DNA from: Muribaculaceae bacterium
GTDB lineage: Bacteria; Bacteroidota; Bacteroidia; Bacteroidales; Muribaculaceae
Length of the DNA: 64,000 nucleotides
NCBI GenBank assembly: GCA_017451225.1
Contig: JAFSPZ010000028.1
Coordinates: 62,001-126,000 of the forward strand
Direction of reading: 5' to 3'
Shown here one piece after another: positions 1 to 7,084 of this stretch. Within the stretch, counting starts at the first letter, position 1; every line of letters begins with the position of its first letter. The notes under the pieces were generated by a model. It saw nothing but the letters and a program-made list of their open reading frames with translations, had not been told where the DNA came from and searched no databases. The position numbers and the translations under genes were made by a program.

Positions 1-805
1 AACGCAAACTTTTGACTTCAAATGCTTTCTTTACTTTCTCTAGAAAAACTTGTGCATTTTGAGGCTCAATATCTCCTATTACTCCAAGACCAGCATATTT
101 ATCACTATTTTCAAGAGTGATGATGTCAAAAGCAGGTTCTTCGTAGGGGTGAGCTTTGAGCATTGCAGCTATTACTTTACTGCATAAGGCTTTGTTAACA
201 AGAACTTCAAGTCTTGCTTCAGGTTCATTGTGAATGCATCCTACTTCGCCTGACCAGGGTTTAGAGTCTTCAAGAGGACGGTAATGCCCCTCACCATTCA
301 TGTTATAACAGCAATTGTCATAATTGCCAAAGCGTCCAGCTCCTGCTTCACACATTGCCTTCTCGACTTGAGAGGCAGACTCAACAGGAACGAAAACCAC
401 AATTTTGCGTTGGGTGCCTTGTTGCTGATCAAGTACTTGAACGTTACTTAACCCTAGTTTTTCGGCCATTTTGAAGTTAACACCACCTACGGCGCTGTCC
501 ATGTTGGTATGAGCGCAGTAGATAGTGATATCATGCTTGATGGCACGAGCAACAATCCGCTCTTGATAGCTGCGTCCCACAATTTTCTTTAAGCCACGAA
601 ATAGTAACGGATGGTGAGATATTATCACATTGGCACCACGTTCTATGGCTTCGTCGACAATCTCTTCGCGCACATCGGTGCATAGCAGAACTCCAGTAAC
701 TTCACTCTCGGAGTCACCTACTTGCATGCCAGAATTGTCCCAGCTCTCTTGTAAGTATAGTGGAGCCATCAATTCAATGGCTCGCGTAATATCTTTTACT
801 TTCAT
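1..805 (-). CDS. Nif3-like dinuclear metal-centre protein (3' end outside window)
   Basis: The reading frame runs from an ATG at 805 leftwards to the window edge without a stop, so the C-terminus is missing. The protein belongs to the Nif3/YbgI/YqfO family (often labelled GTP cyclohydrolase I type 2 homologue), which forms hexamers with a two-metal site; its cellular role is not settled. Metal-ligand motifs are visible: SHHPLLF near residue 62 and HTNMDSAVGG near residue 98. The middle section, from about residue 130, corresponds to the inserted YqfO-type domain and contains a GRFGNYDNC stretch; the later HPYEEPAFDI segment is also typical. A good promoter (830-861) lies just upstream, so the 5' leader is short. 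The family call is secure; the biochemical function is not. Confidence 0.9.
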   Translation of the reverse strand, partial: MKVKDITRAIELMAPLYLQESWDNSGMQVGDSESEVTGVLLCTDVREEIVDEAIERGANVIISHHPLLFRGLKKIVGRSYQERIVARAIKHDITIYCAHTNMDSAVGGVNFKMAEKLGLSNVQVLDQQQGTQRKIVVFVPVESASQVEKAMCEAGAGRFGNYDNCCYNMNGEGHYRPLEDSKPWSGEVGCIHNEPEARLEVLVNKALCSKVIAAMLKAHPYEEPAFDIITLENSDKYAGLGVIGDIEPQNAQVFLEKVKKAFEVKSLR

Positions 806-829
806 ATATAAGGCTTTATATATTTTGTG

Positions 830-861
830 CAAAGTTACCCCAAAAAATGCTTTGTTGCAAG
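830..861 (-). promoter_or_regulatory. Promoter for the Nif3-like gene
   Basis: Read on the minus strand this is CTTG, 20 nt, then TAACTTTG. That matches the Bacteroidota -33/-7 promoter (TTTG, 19-21 nt, TAnnTTTG). Transcription should start about 6 nt downstream, roughly 20 nt before the Nif3 start codon. Confidence 0.75.
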
Positions 862-985
862 AAATGTTTTCATTTTAACAACTTATATAGAAATGTTATA
901 AGAACAGATCATATTATAGTTATTTGTGCTCCTTAAAACTTGTTAAATATAAATTGCTCCTAATGGGATTTATCGTTAATATGTT

Positions 986-993
986 TAACTTTG
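986..993 (+). promoter_or_regulatory. Probable -7 promoter element for the lipoprotein gene
   Basis: TAACTTTG is an exact match to the Bacteroidota -7 consensus TAnnTTTG, 72 nt before the ATG at 1066. No convincing -33 element was found at the usual distance, so this call rests on one element. Confidence 0.5.
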
Positions 994-1065
994 TTCATCA
1001 TTAGTGTCTCTTTATAGTTACTATTGTTTGCTCTTGCAATTCCTAATATATTAAGTTTTTTAATT

Positions 1066-2202
1066 ATGAGAAAGAATAATGTTACGATTGCGATAGTTTT
1101 TTTTATTTCGTCAATTGCAATTGCTTCTTGTTCACATAAGGGAATGAGTGGTTTGGGTGATAATGACTCAACAACTGTTAAGAAAACACTTGTAGGGGAT
1201 GATAATATTAACAAGGTTGCGAGGTTCTATGCCGGAATGTCTAAAGAAGGTGTTGAAATGAGCGAGGAAGACTCAAAAGCATGGGGTGAATATAGCCAGG
1301 AAATTAAAAGAATGCTCAATGCTGGTGCTAAAGCAAGAGTTCAGGTTGATTCGTTGGCGAGTGTTGATTTTAAAGACTTCCGCAATAAGGTAGACCTTGT
1401 CTTCTATCCTTTTAGTGGAGCCGATTTCTTATATCCTATCACGATATTCCCTGATGCCGATACATATATATTGTGCGGACTTGAAAAAACAGGATCTCAA
1501 ATTGGCACAGACATTAAGACAAATTATGCACAATGTGACTCCTATCGTAAAGCTTTGAAGTCATTCATGAAACATAGTTATTTCATCACGTTGATGATGA
1601 AAGATGACTTAGATAATGAAAACATTGATGGTGTTTGTCCTGTTCTTACAATGCTTATGGCTACTGCCGATTATGAAATAATATCTATAAAGAATAAGAA
1701 GATTGATGAGAATGGTAATCTTATTGCCGCCGATAGATCAGGAAATGTGATGGAGTACAAGTTTTTTAAAAAGGGCTCTAAACACGAGCAGACTCTTTAT
1801 TATTTTTCAACTAATGTGAGAAACACCGATTTTGATCCTAATTTCAAAAAGTATTTAGATATTACTTTATCCAAGCACACTATGGGTACTTATCTTAAGG
1901 CAGCTTCCTACATGATGCATTGGACGACTTTCTCTGATATTCGTAATTATATTTTGGATAACTCTTTAGCTGTTATCCAAGATGATTCAGGTATTGCATA
2001 TAAGCACTTTGATGATCGATTTGATATAACTCTTTATGGCATTTACAAGCATCCTTTGCCTTCATTTGACAAGAGGACCTATCAGCCCGATCTTATGAAA
2101 GCTTATACGGAGAATGCTGACAAGGTTAAAACATTGCCATTCTATATAGGCTATAACGAACCATCTAATTGGCTCTGCGCACGCCGAATAGGTTGCAAAT
2201 AA
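1066..2202 (+). CDS. Predicted lipoprotein of unknown function
   Basis: A 378-residue protein with an N-terminal lipoprotein signal: a charged MRKNN start, a hydrophobic stretch to about residue 20, and a lipobox ending IASC (lipidated Cys at residue 22). The ATG at 1066 is preferred because upstream in-frame codons are only alternative starts and would place residues before the signal peptide. The mature part has no family I can name with confidence. A distinctive segment, FYPFSGADFLYP followed by FPDADTYILCGLE, sits near residues 110-140. The protein probably sits in the periplasm or outer membrane, anchored by lipid. It is followed 13 nt later by a thioesterase-like gene and may be co-transcribed with it. 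Confidence 0.7.
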   Translation: MRKNNVTIAIVFFISSIAIASCSHKGMSGLGDNDSTTVKKTLVGDDNINKVARFYAGMSKEGVEMSEEDSKAWGEYSQEIKRMLNAGAKARVQVDSLASVDFKDFRNKVDLVFYPFSGADFLYPITIFPDADTYILCGLEKTGSQIGTDIKTNYAQCDSYRKALKSFMKHSYFITLMMKDDLDNENIDGVCPVLTMLMATADYEIISIKNKKIDENGNLIAADRSGNVMEYKFFKKGSKHEQTLYYFSTNVRNTDFDPNFKKYLDITLSKHTMGTYLKAASYMMHWTTFSDIRNYILDNSLAVIQDDSGIAYKHFDDRFDITLYGIYKHPLPSFDKRTYQPDLMKAYTENADKVKTLPFYIGYNEPSNWLCARRIGCK

Positions 2203-2215
2203 TGAAATATGTGAT

Positions 2216-2587
2216 ATGGTTGAGATTGGTAATAAATACACAAATGATTCCGTCGTGACTGAGTCCATGAGCGCTCGGTCTATGGGCTCAGGTGATTTGC
2301 CTGTGCTTGCAACGCCAGCAATGATGGCTTTGATGGAAAATGCTGCTATGCTAGCTGTCGCTCCTTATTTGCCAGATGGATGTACTACAGTTGGTGGTCA
2401 CATTGCATCATCTCACTTGTGTCCTTCTAAACTAGGTGATAAAGTGAGTGCTACGGCCGTAGTTACCAAAGTGGAAGGAAAGAAAATTGAATTTAAGATT
2501 GAAGCATTTTGTGGCGAAACACTTTTAGGTGAGGGCACTCACATTAGGTTCATTGTAGATCGTACTAAATTTATGTGTCGATTATAA
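2216..2587 (+). CDS. FlK-like hotdog-fold acyl-CoA thioesterase
   Basis: A 123-residue single-domain hotdog protein, the normal size for the fluoroacetyl-CoA thioesterase (FlK)-like family. The catalytic residues described for FlK (Thr42, Glu50, His76) line up by spacing with Thr33 (in ATPAMM), Glu41 (in MENAA) and His67 (in SSHLCPS). The GDKVSA strand and a later GEGTHIRF strand are typical of the fold. It probably hydrolyses a small acyl-CoA thioester in the cytoplasm, but the substrate cannot be inferred; fluoroacetyl-CoA specificity should not be assumed. The start ATG at 2216 lies 13 nt after the lipoprotein stop. It converges with the methyltransferase gene, leaving 8 nt between the two stop codons and no strong terminator. 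Confidence 0.85.
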   Translation: MVEIGNKYTNDSVVTESMSARSMGSGDLPVLATPAMMALMENAAMLAVAPYLPDGCTTVGGHIASSHLCPSKLGDKVSATAVVTKVEGKKIEFKIEAFCGETLLGEGTHIRFIVDRTKFMCRL

Positions 2588-2595
2588 TTGACGAT

Positions 2596-3804
2596 TTAAT
2601 CGGCTTTCTCGCATAGTATTAGCACTTGTTCTGCGTTTGCAAGAGTCGTGGCAAAAAGATATTTATCGCCACCGTCTTGCATGCGCAGTCGTTTTTTCAA
2701 CTCATTGGCTGTTAGCCGAAAGTTGCGTGTAGCAATATTAAACTGTTTGTGTTGAGCTGTTAATCGCTTTATCTCTTTTGCTTTGAAGGGTATAATCTCT
2801 TTAACGACAAACTTTCGGCCAGGGAAACTGGTTACTAGTTCCTTATTTGTAAAGAGGTGTGAATTCTTGGCTATAGGCGTTGTTCTAGTCTGTTGTGATA
2901 ATGCATGATAGCAACCTAACTTCATGATGCTGGCATTGGGTTCGTAGAGGAAATCTCCCTGCTGTGGAATGGCATAGCCGTTGAGCGATGAAGAAGGGTA
3001 GGGTGTGGTAACGAACTCTTCCCACTTGCCATTGTAGTTCAATGCATGAAGAGTAATCGTGTCATTTTTTTTGACAAATTCCAATTTGAAAAACAGTTCT
3101 TTACACTCATTCTTTATGCTCACGACCCATACATCGGTAAGGCTTTCGCCAAGGTCACGCATTGACTGTGTGACATCTAACATGGGTGAGGCTTTAATAT
3201 AGAGTCTAGAAGCGTGTTGGCTTATTAATGGTAACAACTCAAGAACATTGGGCTGGCAATCGGCAAGATTGTATAGTCGATTTCCACTCTCACCACGACG
3301 GGCAGGATCAATGAAAATGGCATCAAATACTTCTTCATTGCCAAGTTGTATAAGATATTCTGCAGAGTCAGATTGAATAACTTCTATATTGGGCGCCAAG
3401 AACCCAAAATTGTGTTTCCCGGCTTCAGCAATTATAGGGTCGATTTCTATGCTTGTTAAAGACTTAACATGTTTGGAAATATAGTAATCGTCGACTCCGA
3501 GTCCCATTGTCATGTCTAGTACTCGGTCGTTAGTGTCAAAAAGTGAGGCATGAAATCTTGCAACTATTTCATGGGTGCATTGTTCGGCGCTTATGGCACG
3601 TCCAAAGATGAAATGCTCATGGGCGATCAATTCTGGTATCTTGTTGCGAACTCTGCGGCGGCATTCAATTTGCTGAATAGCAAAACTCTTGTCGAAGGAG
3701 AGACCAGGTTCGTCCTTCAACAAGAGTTTATATGTATCGGCATCAATGTTGCTTGCGATGTAAAAGAACATAGCGTCGTCTACTTGATGTCCGGCTATAG
3801 TCAT
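2596..3804 (-). CDS. THUMP-like class I SAM-dependent methyltransferase
   Basis: A 402-residue cytoplasmic protein with a Rossmann methyltransferase core in the middle: motif I-like DMTMGLGVDDYY around residues 95-106, acidic strand SIEIDP, and a catalytic-type FIDPARRG near residue 163. The N-terminal and C-terminal parts match the pattern of Bacteroidota proteins annotated as THUMP-like methyltransferases with a PG_1098 ferredoxin-like domain, so RNA is the likely substrate. The DPAR motif resembles the DPPR/NPPY motif of RNA and DNA N-methyltransferases. The exact target base is unknown. It starts 5 nt after the aspS stop codon and is almost certainly translated from the same mRNA, which fits a role in translation. 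Confidence 0.8.
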   Translation of the reverse strand: MTIAGHQVDDAMFFYIASNIDADTYKLLLKDEPGLSFDKSFAIQQIECRRRVRNKIPELIAHEHFIFGRAISAEQCTHEIVARFHASLFDTNDRVLDMTMGLGVDDYYISKHVKSLTSIEIDPIIAEAGKHNFGFLAPNIEVIQSDSAEYLIQLGNEEVFDAIFIDPARRGESGNRLYNLADCQPNVLELLPLISQHASRLYIKASPMLDVTQSMRDLGESLTDVWVVSIKNECKELFFKLEFVKKNDTITLHALNYNGKWEEFVTTPYPSSSLNGYAIPQQGDFLYEPNASIMKLGCYHALSQQTRTTPIAKNSHLFTNKELVTSFPGRKFVVKEIIPFKAKEIKRLTAQHKQFNIATRNFRLTANELKKRLRMQDGGDKYLFATTLANAEQVLILCEKAD

Positions 3805-3809
3805 TCTTT

Positions 3810-5585
3810 TTATTTAGTTGCGTTAAGCTTTTCTTCGTCAATCTTCAAGAACAACTCATCAAGTTGGCCAGGCTCAAGAAAGCTTGGTGCATCAAGCATT
3901 ACATCGCGGCCACTATTGTTCTTGGGGAAGGCAATACAGTCTCGTATGCTGTCCAAACCAGCCATGATTGAAACAAAACGGTCGAGTCCAAATGCAAGAC
4001 CTCCATGAGGTGGAGCACCATACTTGAAGGCGTTCATCAAGAATCCAAATTGTGCTTCTGCACGTTCGGGTGTGAATCCTAAGATTCGGAACATCTTCTC
4101 TTGCAGCTCACTGTCGTGGATACGAAGGCTGCCACCGCCAACCTCTATGCCATTGCAAACAAAGTCGTAAGCTTTGGCTCGTACTCGCTCGGGGTGCTCC
4201 TCAAGCAATGGGATGTCATCTGGGTTAGGCATTGTGAATGGGTGATGGGTGGCCATCAAACGCTGCTCTTCGTCGCTCCACTCAAAAAGTGGGAAATCGA
4301 CAATCCACAGGCATTCAAATTTGTCTTTATCACGCAGTCCAAGACGATCGCCCATCTCCAGACGCAACGAGCAAAGTTGAACACGAGTCTTGTTTGCATT
4401 GTCACCACTCAAGATTAGAATCAGGTCGCCTGGCTTGGCTTCCATCTTGTCGGCTACTTTCTTCAACTGATCGGGAGCAAAGAACTTGTCTATGCTGCTT
4501 TTGAAGGTGCCATCGGAGTTCATTTTAATATATACTAAGCCCTTTGCACCCACTTGTTGGCTCTTCACGAAGTTGGTAAGTTGGTCGAGCTGCTTGCGGC
4601 TGTAATCGGCACAACCAGGGGCACAAATACCGCCAATGTAAGCTGCATCATTAAATACCGCAAAGTCACTTGTGCCTTTTAGCTCATCCATAAGCTCTAC
4701 AAAGGTCATCCCAAAGCGTAAATCGGGCTTGTCGCTGCCATAGAGTCGCATAGCATCGTGCCATGTCATCTGTTGCAGCTTCTTAGGAAGATCAACGCCG
4801 CGAACCTCTTTGAATAAGTGACGGGCAAGGCCTTCAAACACTTCAATAACGTCTTCTTGGTCAACAAAACTCATCTCACAGTCAATCTGAGTGAATTCGG
4901 GCTGACGGTCGGCACGCAAGTCTTCATCGCGGAAGCACTTGGCAATCTGGAAATAGCGGTCAAAGCCACTCACCATAAGTAATTGTTTAAGTGTTTGTGG
5001 ACTTTGTGGTAATGCATAGAACTGACCAGGATTCATGCGGCTGGGAACAACGAAGTCGCGAGCACCCTCAGGCGTACTTCCAACGAGAATAGGAGTCTCA
5101 ACTTCAATAAAGTCGCGGCTGTCAAGGAAGTTACGTATGAGAATAGTCATGCGGTGACGGAGCTCAAGATTCTGACGAACGCTTGGGCGGCGAAGGTCTA
5201 GATAACGGTATTTCATGCGCAAGTCATCGCCACCATCGGTGTTATCCTCAATAGTAAAAGGTGGTGTATCGCTTGGACTCAGAATAGTTAGGTCGCTTAC
5301 TATAATCTCAATGTCTCCAGTGGGCATGTTGGGATTCTTACTTTGACGCTCACTCACTTCACCGGTGGCTTGTATACAAAATTCTCGACCAAGTTTGTTG
5401 GCACGAGCACACAGCTCGGCATCGTTTGACTCGTTAAACACCAATTGGGTAATGCCATAGCGGTCACGGAGGTCAACAAAAGTCATGCCTCCCATTTTGC
5501 GAGTGCGCTGAACCCATCCAGCCAGTGTCACGCTCTCACCCTCGTTGGCAAGGCGCAACTCTCCACATGTTTTACTTCTGTACAT
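3810..5585 (-). CDS. aspS: Aspartate--tRNA ligase
   Basis: A full-length 591-residue bacterial-type class II aminoacyl-tRNA synthetase. It charges tRNA-Asp with aspartate in the cytoplasm. The N-terminal OB-fold anticodon-binding domain (about residues 1-110) includes [11 protein letters not shown]. Class II motif 2 appears as [14 protein letters not shown] near residue 218. The bacterial GAD insertion follows in the middle, and motif 3 is GLAFGLDRF near residue 532. The start ATG at 5585 has the conserved [10 protein letters not shown] beginning. The THUMP-like methyltransferase gene follows directly. A -7 element lies at 5657-5664. No anomaly was seen. Confidence 0.97.
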   Translation of the reverse strand: MYRSKTCGELRLANEGESVTLAGWVQRTRKMGGMTFVDLRDRYGITQLVFNESNDAELCARANKLGREFCIQATGEVSERQSKNPNMPTGDIEIIVSDLTILSPSDTPPFTIEDNTDGGDDLRMKYRYLDLRRPSVRQNLELRHRMTILIRNFLDSRDFIEVETPILVGSTPEGARDFVVPSRMNPGQFYALPQSPQTLKQLLMVSGFDRYFQIAKCFRDEDLRADRQPEFTQIDCEMSFVDQEDVIEVFEGLARHLFKEVRGVDLPKKLQQMTWHDAMRLYGSDKPDLRFGMTFVELMDELKGTSDFAVFNDAAYIGGICAPGCADYSRKQLDQLTNFVKSQQVGAKGLVYIKMNSDGTFKSSIDKFFAPDQLKKVADKMEAKPGDLILILSGDNANKTRVQLCSLRLEMGDRLGLRDKDKFECLWIVDFPLFEWSDEEQRLMATHHPFTMPNPDDIPLLEEHPERVRAKAYDFVCNGIEVGGGSLRIHDSELQEKMFRILGFTPERAEAQFGFLMNAFKYGAPPHGGLAFGLDRFVSIMAGLDSIRDCIAFPKNNSGRDVMLDAPSFLEPGQLDELFLKIDEEKLNATK

Positions 5586-5656
5586 AATATTAATGTGTCG
5601 TTATTGTAATTTTATTAATATATTTCTATTTGATTTCTAATTTTCGATAAAACATA

Positions 5657-5664
5657 CAAAATTA
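5657..5664 (-). promoter_or_regulatory. Probable -7 promoter element for aspS
   Basis: On the minus strand this reads TAATTTTG, matching TAnnTTTG, about 72 nt before the aspS start codon. No clear -33 partner was found at the standard distance. Confidence 0.5.
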
Positions 5665-5756
5665 GTAATTATTGTTCAATTGCTCCTATTTTTATAGTCA
5701 AAAAATATAGAAAACCGCCAAAATCATATTTTTTTCTCATTTTTTTCCTTAAAAAG

Positions 5757-5787
5757 CTTGTCAGTATAAAAAATAGTTGTAACTTTG
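5757..5787 (+). promoter_or_regulatory. Promoter for tRNA-Pro
   Basis: CTTG, exactly 19 nt, then TAACTTTG: both Bacteroidota promoter elements at standard spacing. The predicted start of transcription lies roughly 20 nt before the mature tRNA. Confidence 0.8.
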
Positions 5788-5816
5788 CACCGCTTTTGGG
5801 AAATCCAATTCGCATT

Positions 5817-5891
5817 CGGGGTGTAGCGCAGTCCGGTTAGCGCGCCTGCTTTGGGAGCAGGAGGTCCCAGGTTCGAATCCTGGTACCCCGA
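5817..5891 (+). tRNA. tRNA-Pro (anticodon TGG)
   Basis: A 75-nt cloverleaf. Acceptor stem CGGGGTG pairs with TACCCCG (one G-T pair), with A as discriminator base. The anticodon stem CCTGC/GCAGG closes loop TTTGGGA, giving anticodon TGG, which reads proline codons. The T arm contains GGTTCGAATCC. CCA is not encoded. It is transcribed alone, from its own promoter to a hairpin terminator. Confidence 0.96.
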
Positions 5892-5905
5892 CAAAGAATT
5901 TAAGT

Positions 5906-5949
5906 AGCTGAATAACTGATTATTGATGGTCGGATATTCAGCTTTTTTA
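5906..5949 (+). terminator. Intrinsic terminator after tRNA-Pro
   Basis: Perfect 9-bp inverted repeat AGCTGAATA (5906-5914) and TATTCAGCT (5935-5943), followed by a run of T. It ends the tRNA transcript before the polysaccharide locus begins. Confidence 0.8.
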
Positions 5950-6021
5950 TTCTTTAATATTGCATAAGTAATTATGTGTGCGCTTTAATATTTATAACAT
6001 GAATAATATTTGTTAAAAATA

Positions 6022-6053
6022 ATTGTGTATTCACATAATTATTTGTAATTTTG
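6022..6053 (+). promoter_or_regulatory. Promoter of the surface-polysaccharide operon
   Basis: ATTG, 20 nt, then TAATTTTG (6046-6053), a good Bacteroidota promoter. Transcription would start near 6060, leaving a leader of about 220 nt before the export lipoprotein gene. No better match lies closer to the gene. Confidence 0.6.
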
Positions 6054-6059
6054 TTGACT

Positions 6060-6278
6060 CAAATTTATGCAAATATTTTCATCATAGATGTTTGTATAAG
6101 TTTTTAAATTTTAGTTGTAACATTAAATTCATTGAGTGACAGGTTCTTATGTGTCATTTGATGTCCTAAGATTATATACTTTTACTTACTTATTTGTTAT
6201 TTGATAATAAATAGTTATCCTTTTTTTAATATAGTAAGTAATTAATATATAAGAATAAATAATTAAAACGAATATAAT
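6060..6278 (+). promoter_or_regulatory. Long AT-rich leader of the polysaccharide operon, possible attenuator
   Basis: This stretch holds no gene. A short hairpin GATAA (6203-6207)/TTATC (6215-6219) is followed one base later by seven T (6221-6227), the layout of a weak intrinsic terminator. It is enclosed by a perfect 8-bp inverted repeat TTACTTAC (6182-6189)/GTAAGTAA (6234-6241). Bacteroides capsule operons are known to be controlled by antitermination within long leaders (UpxY proteins), but no upxY or upxZ homologue is in this window. The attenuator reading is an inference. Confidence 0.35.
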
Positions 6279-7076
6279 ATGAAGACAAGAAATTTCTTTT
6301 ACTTATTGATGTTTGTGTGCTGTCTTTTTACATCATGTCAAGCTCCTAAGTTGGGGTATTTTCAAGATGTTCAAGCGGGTCAGTCACAAACTCTTCAAGA
6401 TCCGAAATTGGTTACGATTCAGCCGGGCGATAAACTTTCAATACTCGTTGGTAGTAAAGATCCAGGTTTGGCTTACTTGTTCAATTTACAGATTGTTGGC
6501 CGTTATAAAACTTCACAGTCTGACGCAAATCTGTCGACAAGTCAAGTGGCAAGCTATACTTTGGATGAAAATGGTGATATTGATTTTCCTGTTTTGGGGA
6601 AATTGAATATTAAGGGCAAAACACGAAGTGAAGTAGCCGCATTTATCAAAAACGAGCTTATCAGACGTGATCTTCTTAAAGATCCGATTGTGACAGTTGA
6701 TTTTCTGGATTTGTATTTCTCGGTAATGGGAGAGGTGAAAACTCCAGGTCGTTTTCTTATGGACCATGATAAGACCACATTGATTGACGCATTGAGTCGT
6801 GCTGGTGATTTGACAATTAATGGTCGTCGCGACAATGTTCTTGTGATTAGAGAAACCGATGGTAAGCAATTGGCTTATAGAATTGATCTCACAAACCTTC
6901 AAAGCATATATAATTCACCAGTTTATTACCTAAAACAAGGTGATATGATTTATATTGAACCTAATGAGAAAAAGGCTCGTGAGTCAACAGCTACAGGCAA
7001 TGCTTTCTTGCAACCTTCGTTATGGATATCACTGGCCTCGTTGCTGACATCAATATCTGTATTAATTTTTAAATAA
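6279..7076 (+). CDS. Polysaccharide export outer-membrane lipoprotein (Wza-like)
   Basis: A 265-residue lipoprotein: the signal sequence ends at lipobox FTSC (Cys20). The polysaccharide-export (poly_export) domain begins near residue 45 (IQPGDKLSILVG) and includes LDENGDIDFPVLGKL. An SLBB-type domain follows (VMGEVKTPGRF and LSRAGDLTINGRRDNVLV). A C-terminal hydrophobic helix (LWISLASLLTSISVLIF) probably crosses the outer membrane. It forms the outer-membrane exit channel for capsule or exopolysaccharide and should work with the Wzc-like kinase encoded 8 nt downstream. The protein is shorter than E. coli Wza, which is usual for Bacteroidota. Confidence 0.92.
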   Translation: MKTRNFFYLLMFVCCLFTSCQAPKLGYFQDVQAGQSQTLQDPKLVTIQPGDKLSILVGSKDPGLAYLFNLQIVGRYKTSQSDANLSTSQVASYTLDENGDIDFPVLGKLNIKGKTRSEVAAFIKNELIRRDLLKDPIVTVDFLDLYFSVMGEVKTPGRFLMDHDKTTLIDALSRAGDLTINGRRDNVLVIRETDGKQLAYRIDLTNLQSIYNSPVYYLKQGDMIYIEPNEKKARESTATGNAFLQPSLWISLASLLTSISVLIFK

Positions 7077-7084
7077 TTAAGAAA

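Noticed and set aside
2579..2602. CGATTA/TAATCG repeat between converging genes as a terminator
   Set aside because: Only 6 bp with a 12-nt loop and no T-run on either side.
3550..4504. Plus-strand frames opposite the methyltransferase and aspS genes
   Set aside because: Shadows of real minus-strand genes; the translations show no family features.
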